NCBI GenBank assembly: GCA_001942185.1
Contig: MKJV01000044.1
Location: 62,001 to 126,000, forward strand
Direction of reading: 5' to 3'
DNA: 64,000 bases
DNA from: Pseudonocardia sp. CNS-004
Lineage (GTDB): Bacteria > Actinomycetota > Actinomycetes > Mycobacteriales > Pseudonocardiaceae
Part shown: piece after piece, positions 1-7,337 of the stretch
Numbering within the stretch: position 1 is the first letter of the stretch
Layout: every line of letters starts with the position of its first letter
The notes under the pieces: model-generated
What the model was told of the DNA's origin: nothing
The model's database searches: none
Seen by the model: the letters and a program-made list of their open reading frames with translations, nothing else
Translations under genes and position numbers: made by a program

Positions 1-20
1 GTGACGCCCTCAGTCGGCTC

Positions 21-332
21 TCAGCCCGCCGCTGGACCGGGCAGCGCCACCTCGTGGAAGTGCTCGACGCGGGGTTCGCCCGCCAGGTACGGGCCGATGT
101 ACTCGCGCCAGCGTCCGAGGTTCTCCGACTCCCGGAAGCCGACCGTGTGGGCCTCGATGTTGTCCCACTCGATCATCAGCACGAATCGGTCGGGCGACTC
201 GATGCTCCTCGTCAGCCGCGCGTTTCCGAAGCCGGGCGTGTCGGCGACGTACCGGATGCCGGTGCGGACGGCGGCGGCGAAGTCCTCGCCGGTGCCGGGG
301 TGCACCGCGATGTCTGCGATCTCCAGGACCAT
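21..332 (-). CDS. Antibiotic biosynthesis monooxygenase (ABM) family protein
   Basis: The 103-residue product has the size and layout of a dimeric ferredoxin-like ABM-domain protein: an N-terminal beta strand (MVLEIADIAV), a helix after HPGTGEDF, and the typical ESPDRFVLMIEWDN strand followed by HTVGFRES. ABM proteins are small cofactor-free oxygenases or heme-degrading-type enzymes; the substrate here cannot be told. The ATG at 332 is chosen because GGGAGG lies just upstream and the fold begins there; longer readings run into the divergent cupin gene. It is divergent from the cupin gene at 385, so the two probably share a promoter region of about 50 bases. Confidence 0.85.
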   Translation of the reverse strand: MVLEIADIAVHPGTGEDFAAAVRTGIRYVADTPGFGNARLTRSIESPDRFVLMIEWDNIEAHTVGFRESENLGRWREYIGPYLAGEPRVEHFHEVALPGPAAG

Positions 333-384
333 GCCCGGGATCCTCCCACGAGTGGAACCGCGGCGATCCGGGCACAGAATCGGC

Positions 385-777
385 ATGGAGCACTTCACCA
401 TCGCCACCGTCGCGGAGCGGAGCGGCGACTTTCGCCGCGTCCTCTGGACGGGTGAACACACCCAGCTCGTGATCATGACGATCCCGCCAGGCGGGGAGAT
501 CGGCGAGGAGGTCCACGACGGGATCGACCAGATCCTCACGTTCGTCAGCGGCACCGCCGAGGCACGGGTGGCCGGCGAGTCGAAGGCCGTGGAGGCGGGC
601 GACCTGGTGGTCGTGCCGGCGGGCACGAAGCACAACTTCGTGAACACGGGCCCGAACCCGCTCGTCCTCTACACCGTCTACGGCCCGCCCGACCACGCCG
701 ACGGCGCCGTGCACCGCACGAAGGAGGAGGCGGACGCGGCCGAGGAGTCGGGGGCGGACGAGCCGCCGACCTCGTGA
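385..777 (+). CDS. Cupin-domain protein
   Basis: This 130-residue protein is a single-domain cupin. Cupin motif 1 is around HTQLVIMTIPPGGEIGEEVH and motif 2 around PAGTKHNFVNTG, giving candidate metal-binding His residues in each. The acidic tail after PPDHADG (KEEADAAEESGADEPP) looks disordered. The start is the ATG that begins MEHFTIATV; the reading frame is open to base 1 but upstream codons are antisense to the ABM gene. Such proteins bind a metal and a small ligand or act as isomerases/dioxygenases; no substrate can be assigned. It is divergent from the ABM protein and may be functionally paired with it. Confidence 0.85.
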   Translation: MEHFTIATVAERSGDFRRVLWTGEHTQLVIMTIPPGGEIGEEVHDGIDQILTFVSGTAEARVAGESKAVEAGDLVVVPAGTKHNFVNTGPNPLVLYTVYGPPDHADGAVHRTKEEADAAEESGADEPPTS

Positions 778-908
778 CCGGAGACCCGATCCAGGTCACG
801 TGATGTCCACGGGCGAGCTGCCCCCCGTGCCCGACCCGTCGGGCCAACCCAGGCCGCCGGCCGCGCCGCGGGTGGAGGGTGCTTGGCAGGGCGATCGTTG
901 CCGGTTGA

Positions 909-1342
909 GGGTCGGTCACCACCAGGTCGTCGACCAGTTGTTCGTGGGCCCGAGAGGGCAGCGGCACCCTCTTCTGGAGAGCGTTGGGGCCCGGCGCCGC
1001 CGCTGTGGTCGCGCTGTTGTTCTTCTGGCGCAACACCTCGGACACCACCGTCGTGCTGCGGGCCGGGGCTCGCGCCGTCGCCAAGGTCAACATCGAGGCT
1101 CCGGCCTCGACCTGCCGCTCTACGAGCTGCGCTCGATCAGCGTGAAAGGCCCACCGCGAGGCCTGGTGCTGCGGCTGGTCGGGCCCGACAAGCACCGCCT
1201 CACGCTCCCGTTCGGGTTGCTGGAGGCCAACCAGCAGCTCTGGGACCTGGTGTACAACGGCATCCGGCACTCGGAGGCCGCCGGAGCCGAGATCGACGCA
1301 CGAACCCGCCAGTTGCTGGTCCTGCCGCCACGCGAGGGGTAA
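909..1342 (+). CDS. Membrane-anchored hypothetical protein (frameshifted)
   Basis: I do not recognise this family. One frame encodes a transmembrane segment (GPGAAAVVALLFFWRNTSDT, near 985-1045) followed by VVLRAGARAVAKVNIEA. A second frame continues with LPLYELRSISVKGPPRGLVL and LTLPFGLLEANQQLWDLVYN up to 1342. The two halves join if one base is missing near 1100. Together they describe one N-terminal helix and a small cytoplasmic domain with alternating hydrophobic strands. No ATG or GTG with a clear ribosome site is visible, so the start given is only the limit of the open frame; the true start may also be obscured by another indel. Function unknown. Confidence 0.5.
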
Positions 1343-1380
1343 CCGCACCGGCGACCGTGACGTGCTGCTCGGTGGGACCA

Positions 1381-2064
1381 CTACGCCGGCGGCTGCTCGG
1401 TCACCCGGATCCGGAGCGCGTCGAGCAGCGAGGTGGCCAGCGGGAGGATCTGGTCCGGGCTGATCCGCGAGCCGCGCAGGGAGAGTGCGCCCCGGACGTC
1501 GTCGACGGTGGAGCCGTGCAGGTCGACCTCGCGCAGCCGGGCGGCGTCGAAGCTCGCCTCGCCCAGGTCGCACCCGAGCAGCGCGCAGTGCTCGCCGTCG
1601 AACTCGTAGAGGTCGGCGCCGTGCAGCGAGGTGTTCTCCACGAGGAGGAACCGCGCCTCCGCCATCCGGAACCCGGCGAGGTCGGCGGTGCTGTCGGTGA
1701 TGCGGACGTCGGTGAGCCGCGCCCCGTCGAACGCGGTGCCGGTGAGCCGGCAGTCGGTGAACACGACCCGGGTGAGCTGGGCCTCCTCGAGCCGGGCACC
1801 GGACAGGTCGCACTGGACGAACTCCACGTCGCGGCACTCCAGGCCGGTGAAGCGGACGCCGGCCAGCTGCCCGCCCACCCAGCGGCTCTCCTGGATCCGC
1901 AGGTCGGCCACCCGCTCGGGCACCCGGACCTGGGCGTCGGCCTCGACGCAGTCCCACAGCTCGCCGCCCTCCACCACCGGTGGAGCGGCGTCCAGATCGG
2001 CGGGAAGGTCGGGCGACTCGGGGCGGCGCTTGGCGGGGCGGGTCCTGCGTCCTCGGGGAGCCAC
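1381..2064 (-). CDS. Pentapeptide repeat protein
   Basis: The 227-residue product has a run of five-residue A(D/N)LXX-type units from about residue 70 to 205, for example VRFTGLECRDVEFVQCDLSG and ARLEEAQLTRVVFTDCRLTG. This predicts a right-handed quadrilateral beta helix. The N-terminus is basic (RGRRTRPAKRRPE) and the C-terminus (LPLATSLLDALRIRV) is likely a dimerising helix. Family members include the DNA-mimic gyrase protectors Qnr and MfpA, but many have unknown roles, and nothing here singles out gyrase. It is divergent from the gamma-glutamyltransferase gene across about 200 bases that hold no other gene I can support. Confidence 0.88.
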   Translation of the reverse strand: MAPRGRRTRPAKRRPESPDLPADLDAAPPVVEGGELWDCVEADAQVRVPERVADLRIQESRWVGGQLAGVRFTGLECRDVEFVQCDLSGARLEEAQLTRVVFTDCRLTGTAFDGARLTDVRITDSTADLAGFRMAEARFLLVENTSLHGADLYEFDGEHCALLGCDLGEASFDAARLREVDLHGSTVDDVRGALSLRGSRISPDQILPLATSLLDALRIRVTEQPPA

Positions 2065-2264
2065 GGGGCGACCGTACGGGGCGGGTCCGACGACCGGTCG
2101 CGGCCCGCGACGGCGCCGCCCGCGGTGTGGGCCGGGTGCTGGATGCGCTGGACGACGGCGTCGCCGTCCGTGCGCACGACGGCGTCCGCGTGACCCGATC
2201 GTGCGGGCCGGTCATCCCTGCGCACCTGGCGGACGTCCGGCGGGGACCACTAGTTTTCCTGGTC

Positions 2265-3685
2265 GTGGTGCAGCGGGGCGTGGTCGCCGCGGGGCACCCG
2301 GTCTCGGCCGCCGCGGGGGCTGCGGCGCTGCAGGCCGGGGGTAACGCCGTGGACGCCGCCGTGGCCGCGGTCGTCACGTCGTTCGTGGCGGAGCCGCTGC
2401 TCACCGGCCTCGGAGCGGGCGGGTACCTGCTCGTCGCCCCGCCCGGCGCGCCGCCGGTGCTGCTGGACTTCTTCGTGGCGACCCCCGGTCGCGGCGCCAC
2501 CGCGGCCCCGGCGCGATGACCCACATCGTCGTGTCCTTCGAGGACGCGACCCAGATCTTCGACATCGGGGCCTCCTCCTGCGCCACGTACGGGGCGCCCG
2601 CGGGCGTGGCCGCCGCCGTCGACCGGTTCGGCCGGATGCCACTGGCCGAGCTCACCGGCCCGGCGGCCCGGCTGGCCCGCGCCGGGGTGCGGGTGAACGC
2701 GATGCAGGCGTACCTGTTCGGGCTGCTCGCCGACGTCGTCGGTTCGACGCGCGAGGCCGCCGCGCACTTCCTGGTGGACGGCCGCCCGCTGCGGGAGGGT
2801 GAGCTGCTCCGCGACGCGGAGCTCGCCGACGCGCTGGACCGGCTCGGGTCGGAAGGGGCTGCGCCGTTCTACACCGGCGACATCGGTCGCGCCGTGTCGG
2901 AGCGCGTGTGCGCGGGTGGCGGCGTGCTGACCCCGGCCGACCTCGCGGAGTACCGGGTCGTGCCGCGAGCGCCGCTGCACCGGGCGTACCGGGGGCGGGA
3001 GGTCTTCACGAACCCGCCGCCGAGCGCTGGCGGGCGCAGGCTCGTCCGCGCGCTGGCGCACCTGGAAGCCACCCACGGCGCCCCGGACGTCGCCGGCGTC
3101 GCCGCGGCCCTCCGGGCGGGCGACCGCGACCCGACGCCTGCCGCCGCGGACCGGCTGGGCTCCACCACCCACGTCTCGGTGCTCGACGCCGACGGCTGGG
3201 CGTGCTCGGTGACCTGCTCCAACGGCACGGGGTCCGGCGTCACCGTCCCCGGCACCGGCATCCACCTCAACAACATGCTCGGCGAGCACGACCTGGTCGG
3301 CGCGTACGCCGTCGGCGAGCGCTTGTCGTCGTCGATGGCCCCGACGGTGGTGCGTCGTGACGGCACCGCCGAGCTCGTCCTCGGTTCCGCGGGCTCGAAC
3401 CGGATCCGCAGCGCGCTCCTGCAGGTCCTCGTGAACGTGGTCGACCGGGGCATGTCTCCGCAGGAGGCCGTGGACGCGCCGCGGCTGCACGTGGAGCGGG
3501 GGATCGCCTACGCCGAGCCGGGCGTCGACATCGCCGCGCTGGAGGCCGCTGCCGGCCCCGTGATGCTGTTCGACGCGCCGAACCTGTTCTTCGGCGGGTG
3601 CCAGGCCGTCCGGCGTGACGTCCGCACCGGCGCGCTCGACGGAGGGGCCGACGCGCGGCGGTGCGGGGGAGTGGTCGTCAGCTGA
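2265..3685 (+). CDS. Gamma-glutamyltransferase family protein (one frameshift)
   Basis: The N-terminal part (HPVSAAAGAAALQAGGNAVD, GLGAGGYLLV) is in one frame up to about 2500 and the rest, from ASSCATYGAPAGVAAAVDRF, is in another; restoring one base between roughly 2490 and 2525 gives a 473-residue protein. The catalytic threonine that becomes the N-terminus of the small subunit after self-cleavage is in STTHVSVLD, and the downstream GTGIHLNN and SSMAPT motifs are present. The family hydrolyses or transfers the gamma-glutamyl group of glutathione and related amides. It is short for the family. I see no clear signal peptide. GTG at 2265 or 2268 are possible starts. It is convergent with the LigD-type gene nine bases downstream. 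Confidence 0.85.
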
Positions 3686-3694
3686 GGGGACGGG

Positions 3695-4651
3695 CTACTG
3701 CTCCCGGGCCCGCTTCCGGCGTTTGCCCTCGTGCATCGCCGCGACGCGTGCGATCGGGATGGCGTGGCCCTCCTCCAGCAGGTCGGCGGTCAGCCCCTGA
3801 GGGGCCGGCATGCGCTCGCGCCACGGGTCCGCGCCGTCGAGGAGCCCGACCGCGGTGCGCACGGTGAAGTCGTGGGGCGTCACGTTGTCGAGGTCGTCCC
3901 ACGCCACCGGGAACGACACCGGCACCCCCGGCCGGACCCGGGGGCTGTAGGCGGCCACCACGGTGGCCCCGCCCGACCGGGTGGAGTCGAGGAACACCTT
4001 CCCGCCCCGGTCCTCCTTGATGTAGGCGGTGGTGGCGACGTCGGGGTCGACGCGCTCGGCCCGGGCGGCGATCGCGCGAGTAGCAGCGGCGGCGTCCTCG
4101 AAGCCGACGTCGGCGGCGAGCGGCACGAAGATGTGCAGGCCCTTCGAGCCGCTCGTCTTGACGGTGCCCGCGAGCCCGCTGTCGGCGAGGGCCTGCCGCA
4201 CGAGCCCCGCGGCGCGGACCACGTGGGCGAAGTCGTCGCCCTCCGGCGGGTCGAGGTCGAGGATCAGGTGCGTGGGGTGCGGTTCGCCCAGCCGCATCAG
4301 CGTCGGGTGGTACTCCACCGAGCGCTGGTTGGCGAACCACAGCAGCGTGCGCCGGTCGTTCGCCAGCGCGTAGCGCACCTCGCGCCGCGACGCCTCCGCC
4401 CACACCGTGGTGGTCTCGACCCAGTCCGGCGTGTACTTGGGCACGTTCTTCTGCATGAACGGCTCCTGCCCCGGCCGGATCCGGATCACCGAAAGGGGCC
4501 GCTGCCGCAATTCGGGCAAGATGTGGTCGCGGACCGCGTCGAGGTAGTCGACGAGGTCGCGCTTGGTGGCGTCGGCGCCGTCGAAGAGCGGCTGGTCGAG
4601 GTTGGTCAGCTCCACCCCGTCCCGCGTCTCCACGGTCTTCGCGCGGCTCAC
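3695..4651 (-). CDS. LigD-type DNA polymerase/primase (Pol domain only)
   Basis: This 318-residue protein is a stand-alone archaeo-eukaryotic-primase-type polymerase domain of LigD, used in bacterial non-homologous end joining. Catalytic aspartates D132 and D134 are in LILDLDPP, the nucleotide-binding SGSKGLH lies at 167-173, and a third acidic residue, D222, is in KVFLDSTRSG. No ligase or phosphoesterase domain is fused. The basic tail (KRRKRAREQ) may contact DNA. The start is a GTG at 4651 preceded by GGAGTG. No ku gene is visible in the window, so its partner and ligase must be elsewhere. A long inverted repeat lies just upstream. Confidence 0.9.
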   Translation of the reverse strand: MSRAKTVETRDGVELTNLDQPLFDGADATKRDLVDYLDAVRDHILPELRQRPLSVIRIRPGQEPFMQKNVPKYTPDWVETTTVWAEASRREVRYALANDRRTLLWFANQRSVEYHPTLMRLGEPHPTHLILDLDPPEGDDFAHVVRAAGLVRQALADSGLAGTVKTSGSKGLHIFVPLAADVGFEDAAAATRAIAARAERVDPDVATTAYIKEDRGGKVFLDSTRSGGATVVAAYSPRVRPGVPVSFPVAWDDLDNVTPHDFTVRTAVGLLDGADPWRERMPAPQGLTADLLEEGHAIPIARVAAMHEGKRRKRAREQ

Positions 4652-4701
4652 CGGGCACTCCTACCACGGCCGCGGCGGACGAGCCAGGCTCTGCCGATTG
4701 G

Positions 4702-4771
4702 ACTTCACACACCTGAGCCCGGCTTCACACAGGGCGGGCCTTGTGCGAAGCCGGTGCTGGATGTGTGAAGT
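4702..4771. repeat. 33-bp imperfect inverted repeat with 4-nt loop
   Basis: Bases 4702-4734 and 4739-4771 form an inverted repeat of 33 + 4 + 33 bases with about 25 of 33 positions paired; the outer ten bases (ACTTCACACA / TGTGTGAAGT) pair perfectly, as do CCGGCTTC / GAAGCCGG. The motif CTTCACACA occurs twice in direct orientation inside the left half. It lies between the 3' end of the phosphoesterase gene and the start of the LigD-type gene, so it could terminate one transcript or be a dispersed REP-like element. Confidence 0.75.
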
Positions 4772-4795
4772 GGGCCGCAGGGCCGAAGCCGGTCG

Positions 4796-5293
4796 CTACG
4801 ACTTCAGGTGGTGCAGCTCGACCGCGCGCAGGCCGCCGTCGACGACCTCGGCCGTCATCCAGGTGAAGGTCGGCTGCCGCCGCCGGTCGGTGGGGGATCC
4901 GGGGTTGAGCAGGCGCAACCCCGTGTCGGCCGTGGAGTCCCACGGGATGTGGCTGTGGCCGAACACCAGCACGTCGACGTCCGGGTACTCCCGCGCACAG
5001 CGCCGCTCCCGCCCGGCCGCCGCGCCGGTCTCGTGCACCACGGCGAACCGGACGCCGCCCAGCTCCACGCGTGCCACCTCGGGCAGCCGGGCCCGCAGTG
5101 CGGCGCCGTCGTTGTTGCCGTACACCCCGACGAGCCGCCGCGCCCTGGCCTCGAGCGCGTCCAGCAGGTCGACCGACACCCAGTCGCCCGCGTGGATCAC
5201 GACGTCGGCGGCGTCGACCGCGGCCCATACCGGTGCGGGCAGGTCCTTCGCCCGCACCGGCAGGTGGGTGTCGGAGATCAGGAGCAGCTTCAG
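4796..5293 (-). CDS. YfcE/MJ0936-type metallophosphoesterase
   Basis: The protein has the metallophosphoesterase motifs in order: SDTH near the N-terminus, HAGDW, GNND, and FGHSHIPW toward the C-terminus, with NPGSPTDRRR as the typical closing loop. Together these bind two metal ions, and the family hydrolyses phosphodiesters. The first in-frame ATG or GTG (5257 region) would remove the SDTH metal ligands, so translation must begin earlier. The codon that aligns with the family start (KLLLISDTHLP) is a CTG at 5293, two bases after the stop codon of the FKBP gene; this implies a CTG start with translational coupling, or a sequence error. It follows the FKBP gene in a likely two-gene operon. 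Confidence 0.85.
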   Translation of the reverse strand: MKLLLISDTHLPVRAKDLPAPVWAAVDAADVVIHAGDWVSVDLLDALEARARRLVGVYGNNDGAALRARLPEVARVELGGVRFAVVHETGAAAGRERRCAREYPDVDVLVFGHSHIPWDSTADTGLRLLNPGSPTDRRRQPTFTWMTAEVVDGGLRAVELHHLKS

Positions 5294-5295
5294 GG

Positions 5296-5669
5296 TCAGT
5301 GCACGTTCACGAGGTCGACGACGAAGATCAGCGTCTCGCCGGGCTTGATCGCGCCACCCGCGCCGCGGTCCCCGTAGCCCAGGTGCGGCGGGATGACCAG
5401 CCGGCGCCTGCCGCCGACCCGCATCCCGGCCACGCCGCGGTCCCAGCCCGCGATGACGCGCCCGGCGCCAGCGGGAACCGGAACGTCGAGCCGCGGTTCC
5501 AGGAGGCGTCGAACTCCTCGCCGGTGGACTGGGCCACCCCGACGTAGTGCACCTCGACGGTGCGGCCGGGGGTCGCCTCGACGCCGACGCCGGGGCTGAG
5601 GTCCTCGACCAGCAGGTCGGCGGGTGCGGGGCCGTCGTGCGGGTCGACGTCGGGTCGTTGCAGAGCCAC
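5296..5669 (-). CDS. FKBP-type peptidyl-prolyl cis-trans isomerase (one frameshift)
   Basis: The FKBP core strands are visible: VEVHYVGVAQSTGEEFDASW and GSTFRFPL in one frame, then AGWDRGVAGMRVGGRRRLVI, PHLGYGDRGAGG and the terminal ETLIFVVDLVNVH in another. One missing base near 5465 reconciles them into about 124 residues, the normal length of a single-domain FKBP. The start is a GTG at 5669 preceded by AGGAGGAAGAAC. No signal peptide is seen, so it is probably a cytosolic protein-folding helper. Its stop codon is two bases from the putative CTG start of the phosphoesterase, and it is divergent from the MFS transporter. Confidence 0.87.
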
Positions 5670-5735
5670 GTTCTTCCTCCTGATGGTGGGCCTGCTCAGC
5701 GTGCCAGACGGCAGGCAGGCGAGTAGACAGGGCTC

Positions 5736-7223
5736 GTGGCCAGGCCTGATGTGCCGCGTCCCGTCGCCGACGCCCCGGACCCGAACCGGTGGCGGGCGCT
5801 GTCGGTCACGCTCGTCGCCGGATTCATGAGCCTCCTCGACGTCAGCATCGTCGCGGTCGCGCTGCCGTCGCTGCAGCAGAGCCTCGGCGCCGAACCCACC
5901 GCAGCGCAATGGGTCGTCTCGGGGTACGCGCTCACGTTCGGCCTCGCGCTCGTGCCCGCGGGGCGGCTCGGCGACGCGCTGGGCCGGCGGCGGATGTTCC
6001 TCGGGGCGATGGCGGGGTTCGTGCTGTTCAGCGGGCTGGCCGGGGCGGCGCCGAGCATCGGTCTGCTGGTGGCCGCCCGGCTCGCGCAGGGCCTCGCGGC
6101 GGGCGCGCTGGCGCCGCAGAACTCCGGGCTGATCCAGCAGCTGTTCAGCGGTGAGGAGCGCGGGCGGGCGTTCGGCCTCTTCGGGGCGACCGTCGGGATC
6201 TCCACCGCCGTCGGCCCGATCGTCGGTGGCGTCATCCTGGCCCTCGCGGGTGGCGCCGACGGGTGGCGCTGGATCTTCCTCGTCAACGTGCCGATCGGGG
6301 TGGTCGCACTGGTGCTCGCCGCCCGGCTCATCCCGAAGGCGCCGCCCGGGCCCACCGGGCACGTCGACGTCGTCGGCGGGCTCCTGCTCGGCGGCGCCGT
6401 CCTGGCCGTCCTGCTCCCGTTCGCGGAGGCCGACTCCGGCGGCCTCGCCCGGCTGTGGTGGCTGTTCCTCGTCGGGGCCGCGCTGACGGCGCTGTTCCTG
6501 CGGTGGGAGCGGCGGGTGATGCGCCGCCACGGTGCCCCCCTGCTCGACCTGCGCCTGCTCTCCGGCACCCGCGGTTACGCCCCCGGCGCGGCGCTCGGCA
6601 CCGTCTACTTCCTCGGCTTCTCCGGCATCTGGCTGGTGTTCGCGCTGTTCCTGCAGTCCGGGCTGGGCTTCACCCCGTTGCAGTCGGGGCTCTCGGTCAC
6701 GGCGTTCGCGCTCGGGTCCGCGGTGTCGGCCGCCGTCGGAGGGCGGCTCGTGGAGCGCTTCGGCCGCAGGCTGACCGTCATCGGGCTGGCCGGCGTGCTC
6801 ACCGGCCTGGTCGTCACGATCGGGGTGGTGCTCGTCGTGCCTGCAGACGCGCTCACCGGCACGATGGCGGTCCCGCTGCTGGTCGCCGGGGTCGGCGGCG
6901 GCCTGGTGATCTCGCCGAACATCACGCTGACGCTGCGCGAGGTGCCGGTGCGCATGGCCGGCTCGGCCGGGGGAGCGCTGCAGACCGGGCAGCGGGTGGG
7001 TGCGGCGATCGGCACGGCCGCCCTGCCCGGCGTCTACTACGTGGTGCTCGGCGCCACCGGGCAGGACCACGCGCTCGCCGCGGCCGTGGCGCTGTCCTGC
7101 GCGGTGCTCTCCGTCACCGCGGCGCTGGTCATCGCGGTGTGGGACCTGCGGCACGACCGCGTCCCGCGCCGCCGGTGCACGGAGGAGGAGACCCACAGCT
7201 TCGACCACGCCGCCCACGGCTGA
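5736..7223 (+). CDS. DHA2-family MFS drug:H+ exporter (EmrB/QacA type)
   Basis: This 495-residue protein has about 14 hydrophobic segments and the major-facilitator signatures of the DHA2 group: FMSLLDVSIVAVALP in helix 1, WVVSGYALTFG in helix 2, GRLGDALGRRRMF in the first cytoplasmic loop (motif A), and the FGLFGATVGISTAVGPIVGG antiporter motif in helix 5. Such proteins export drugs or other hydrophobic compounds in exchange for protons. The GTG at 5736 puts only a short polar segment before helix 1. No local regulator gene is adjacent. It is convergent with the S9 peptidase gene, with a strong hairpin between them. Confidence 0.9.
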   Translation: MARPDVPRPVADAPDPNRWRALSVTLVAGFMSLLDVSIVAVALPSLQQSLGAEPTAAQWVVSGYALTFGLALVPAGRLGDALGRRRMFLGAMAGFVLFSGLAGAAPSIGLLVAARLAQGLAAGALAPQNSGLIQQLFSGEERGRAFGLFGATVGISTAVGPIVGGVILALAGGADGWRWIFLVNVPIGVVALVLAARLIPKAPPGPTGHVDVVGGLLLGGAVLAVLLPFAEADSGGLARLWWLFLVGAALTALFLRWERRVMRRHGAPLLDLRLLSGTRGYAPGAALGTVYFLGFSGIWLVFALFLQSGLGFTPLQSGLSVTAFALGSAVSAAVGGRLVERFGRRLTVIGLAGVLTGLVVTIGVVLVVPADALTGTMAVPLLVAGVGGGLVISPNITLTLREVPVRMAGSAGGALQTGQRVGAAIGTAALPGVYYVVLGATGQDHALAAAVALSCAVLSVTAALVIAVWDLRHDRVPRRRCTEEETHSFDHAAHG

Positions 7224-7253
7224 CGCCGACGCCCGCGACTCGCGCGCACTCAC

Positions 7254-7300
7254 ACCCCGACTCGCGGGGGTCGGGTGACCCCAACTCCGCGAGTCGGGGT
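7254..7300. terminator. Bidirectional hairpin between convergent genes
   Basis: Bases 7254-7267 (ACCCCGACTCGCGG) and 7287-7300 are perfectly complementary over 14 bases. The 19-base interval contains a second small stem (GGGTC GGGT GACCC). It lies between the 3' ends of the MFS and peptidase genes, as expected for a terminator serving both strands. No T-tract follows, which is common in actinobacteria. The flanks carry extra ACTCGCG/GAGTCGCG copies. Confidence 0.7.
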
Positions 7301-7337
7301 CTCGGTGCAGTTGAGTCGCGGTCTGCGTGCAGAGCTG

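Noticed and set aside
545-3490. A 981-codon minus-strand open frame opposite the first genes.
   Set aside because: It is low-complexity Arg/Pro/Gly sequence antisense to the pentapeptide and gamma-glutamyltransferase genes, typical of high-GC shadow frames.
5696-7253. Long minus-strand frames opposite the MFS transporter.
   Set aside because: The plus strand encodes a complete 14-helix transporter; the minus frames have no family motifs and are compositional.
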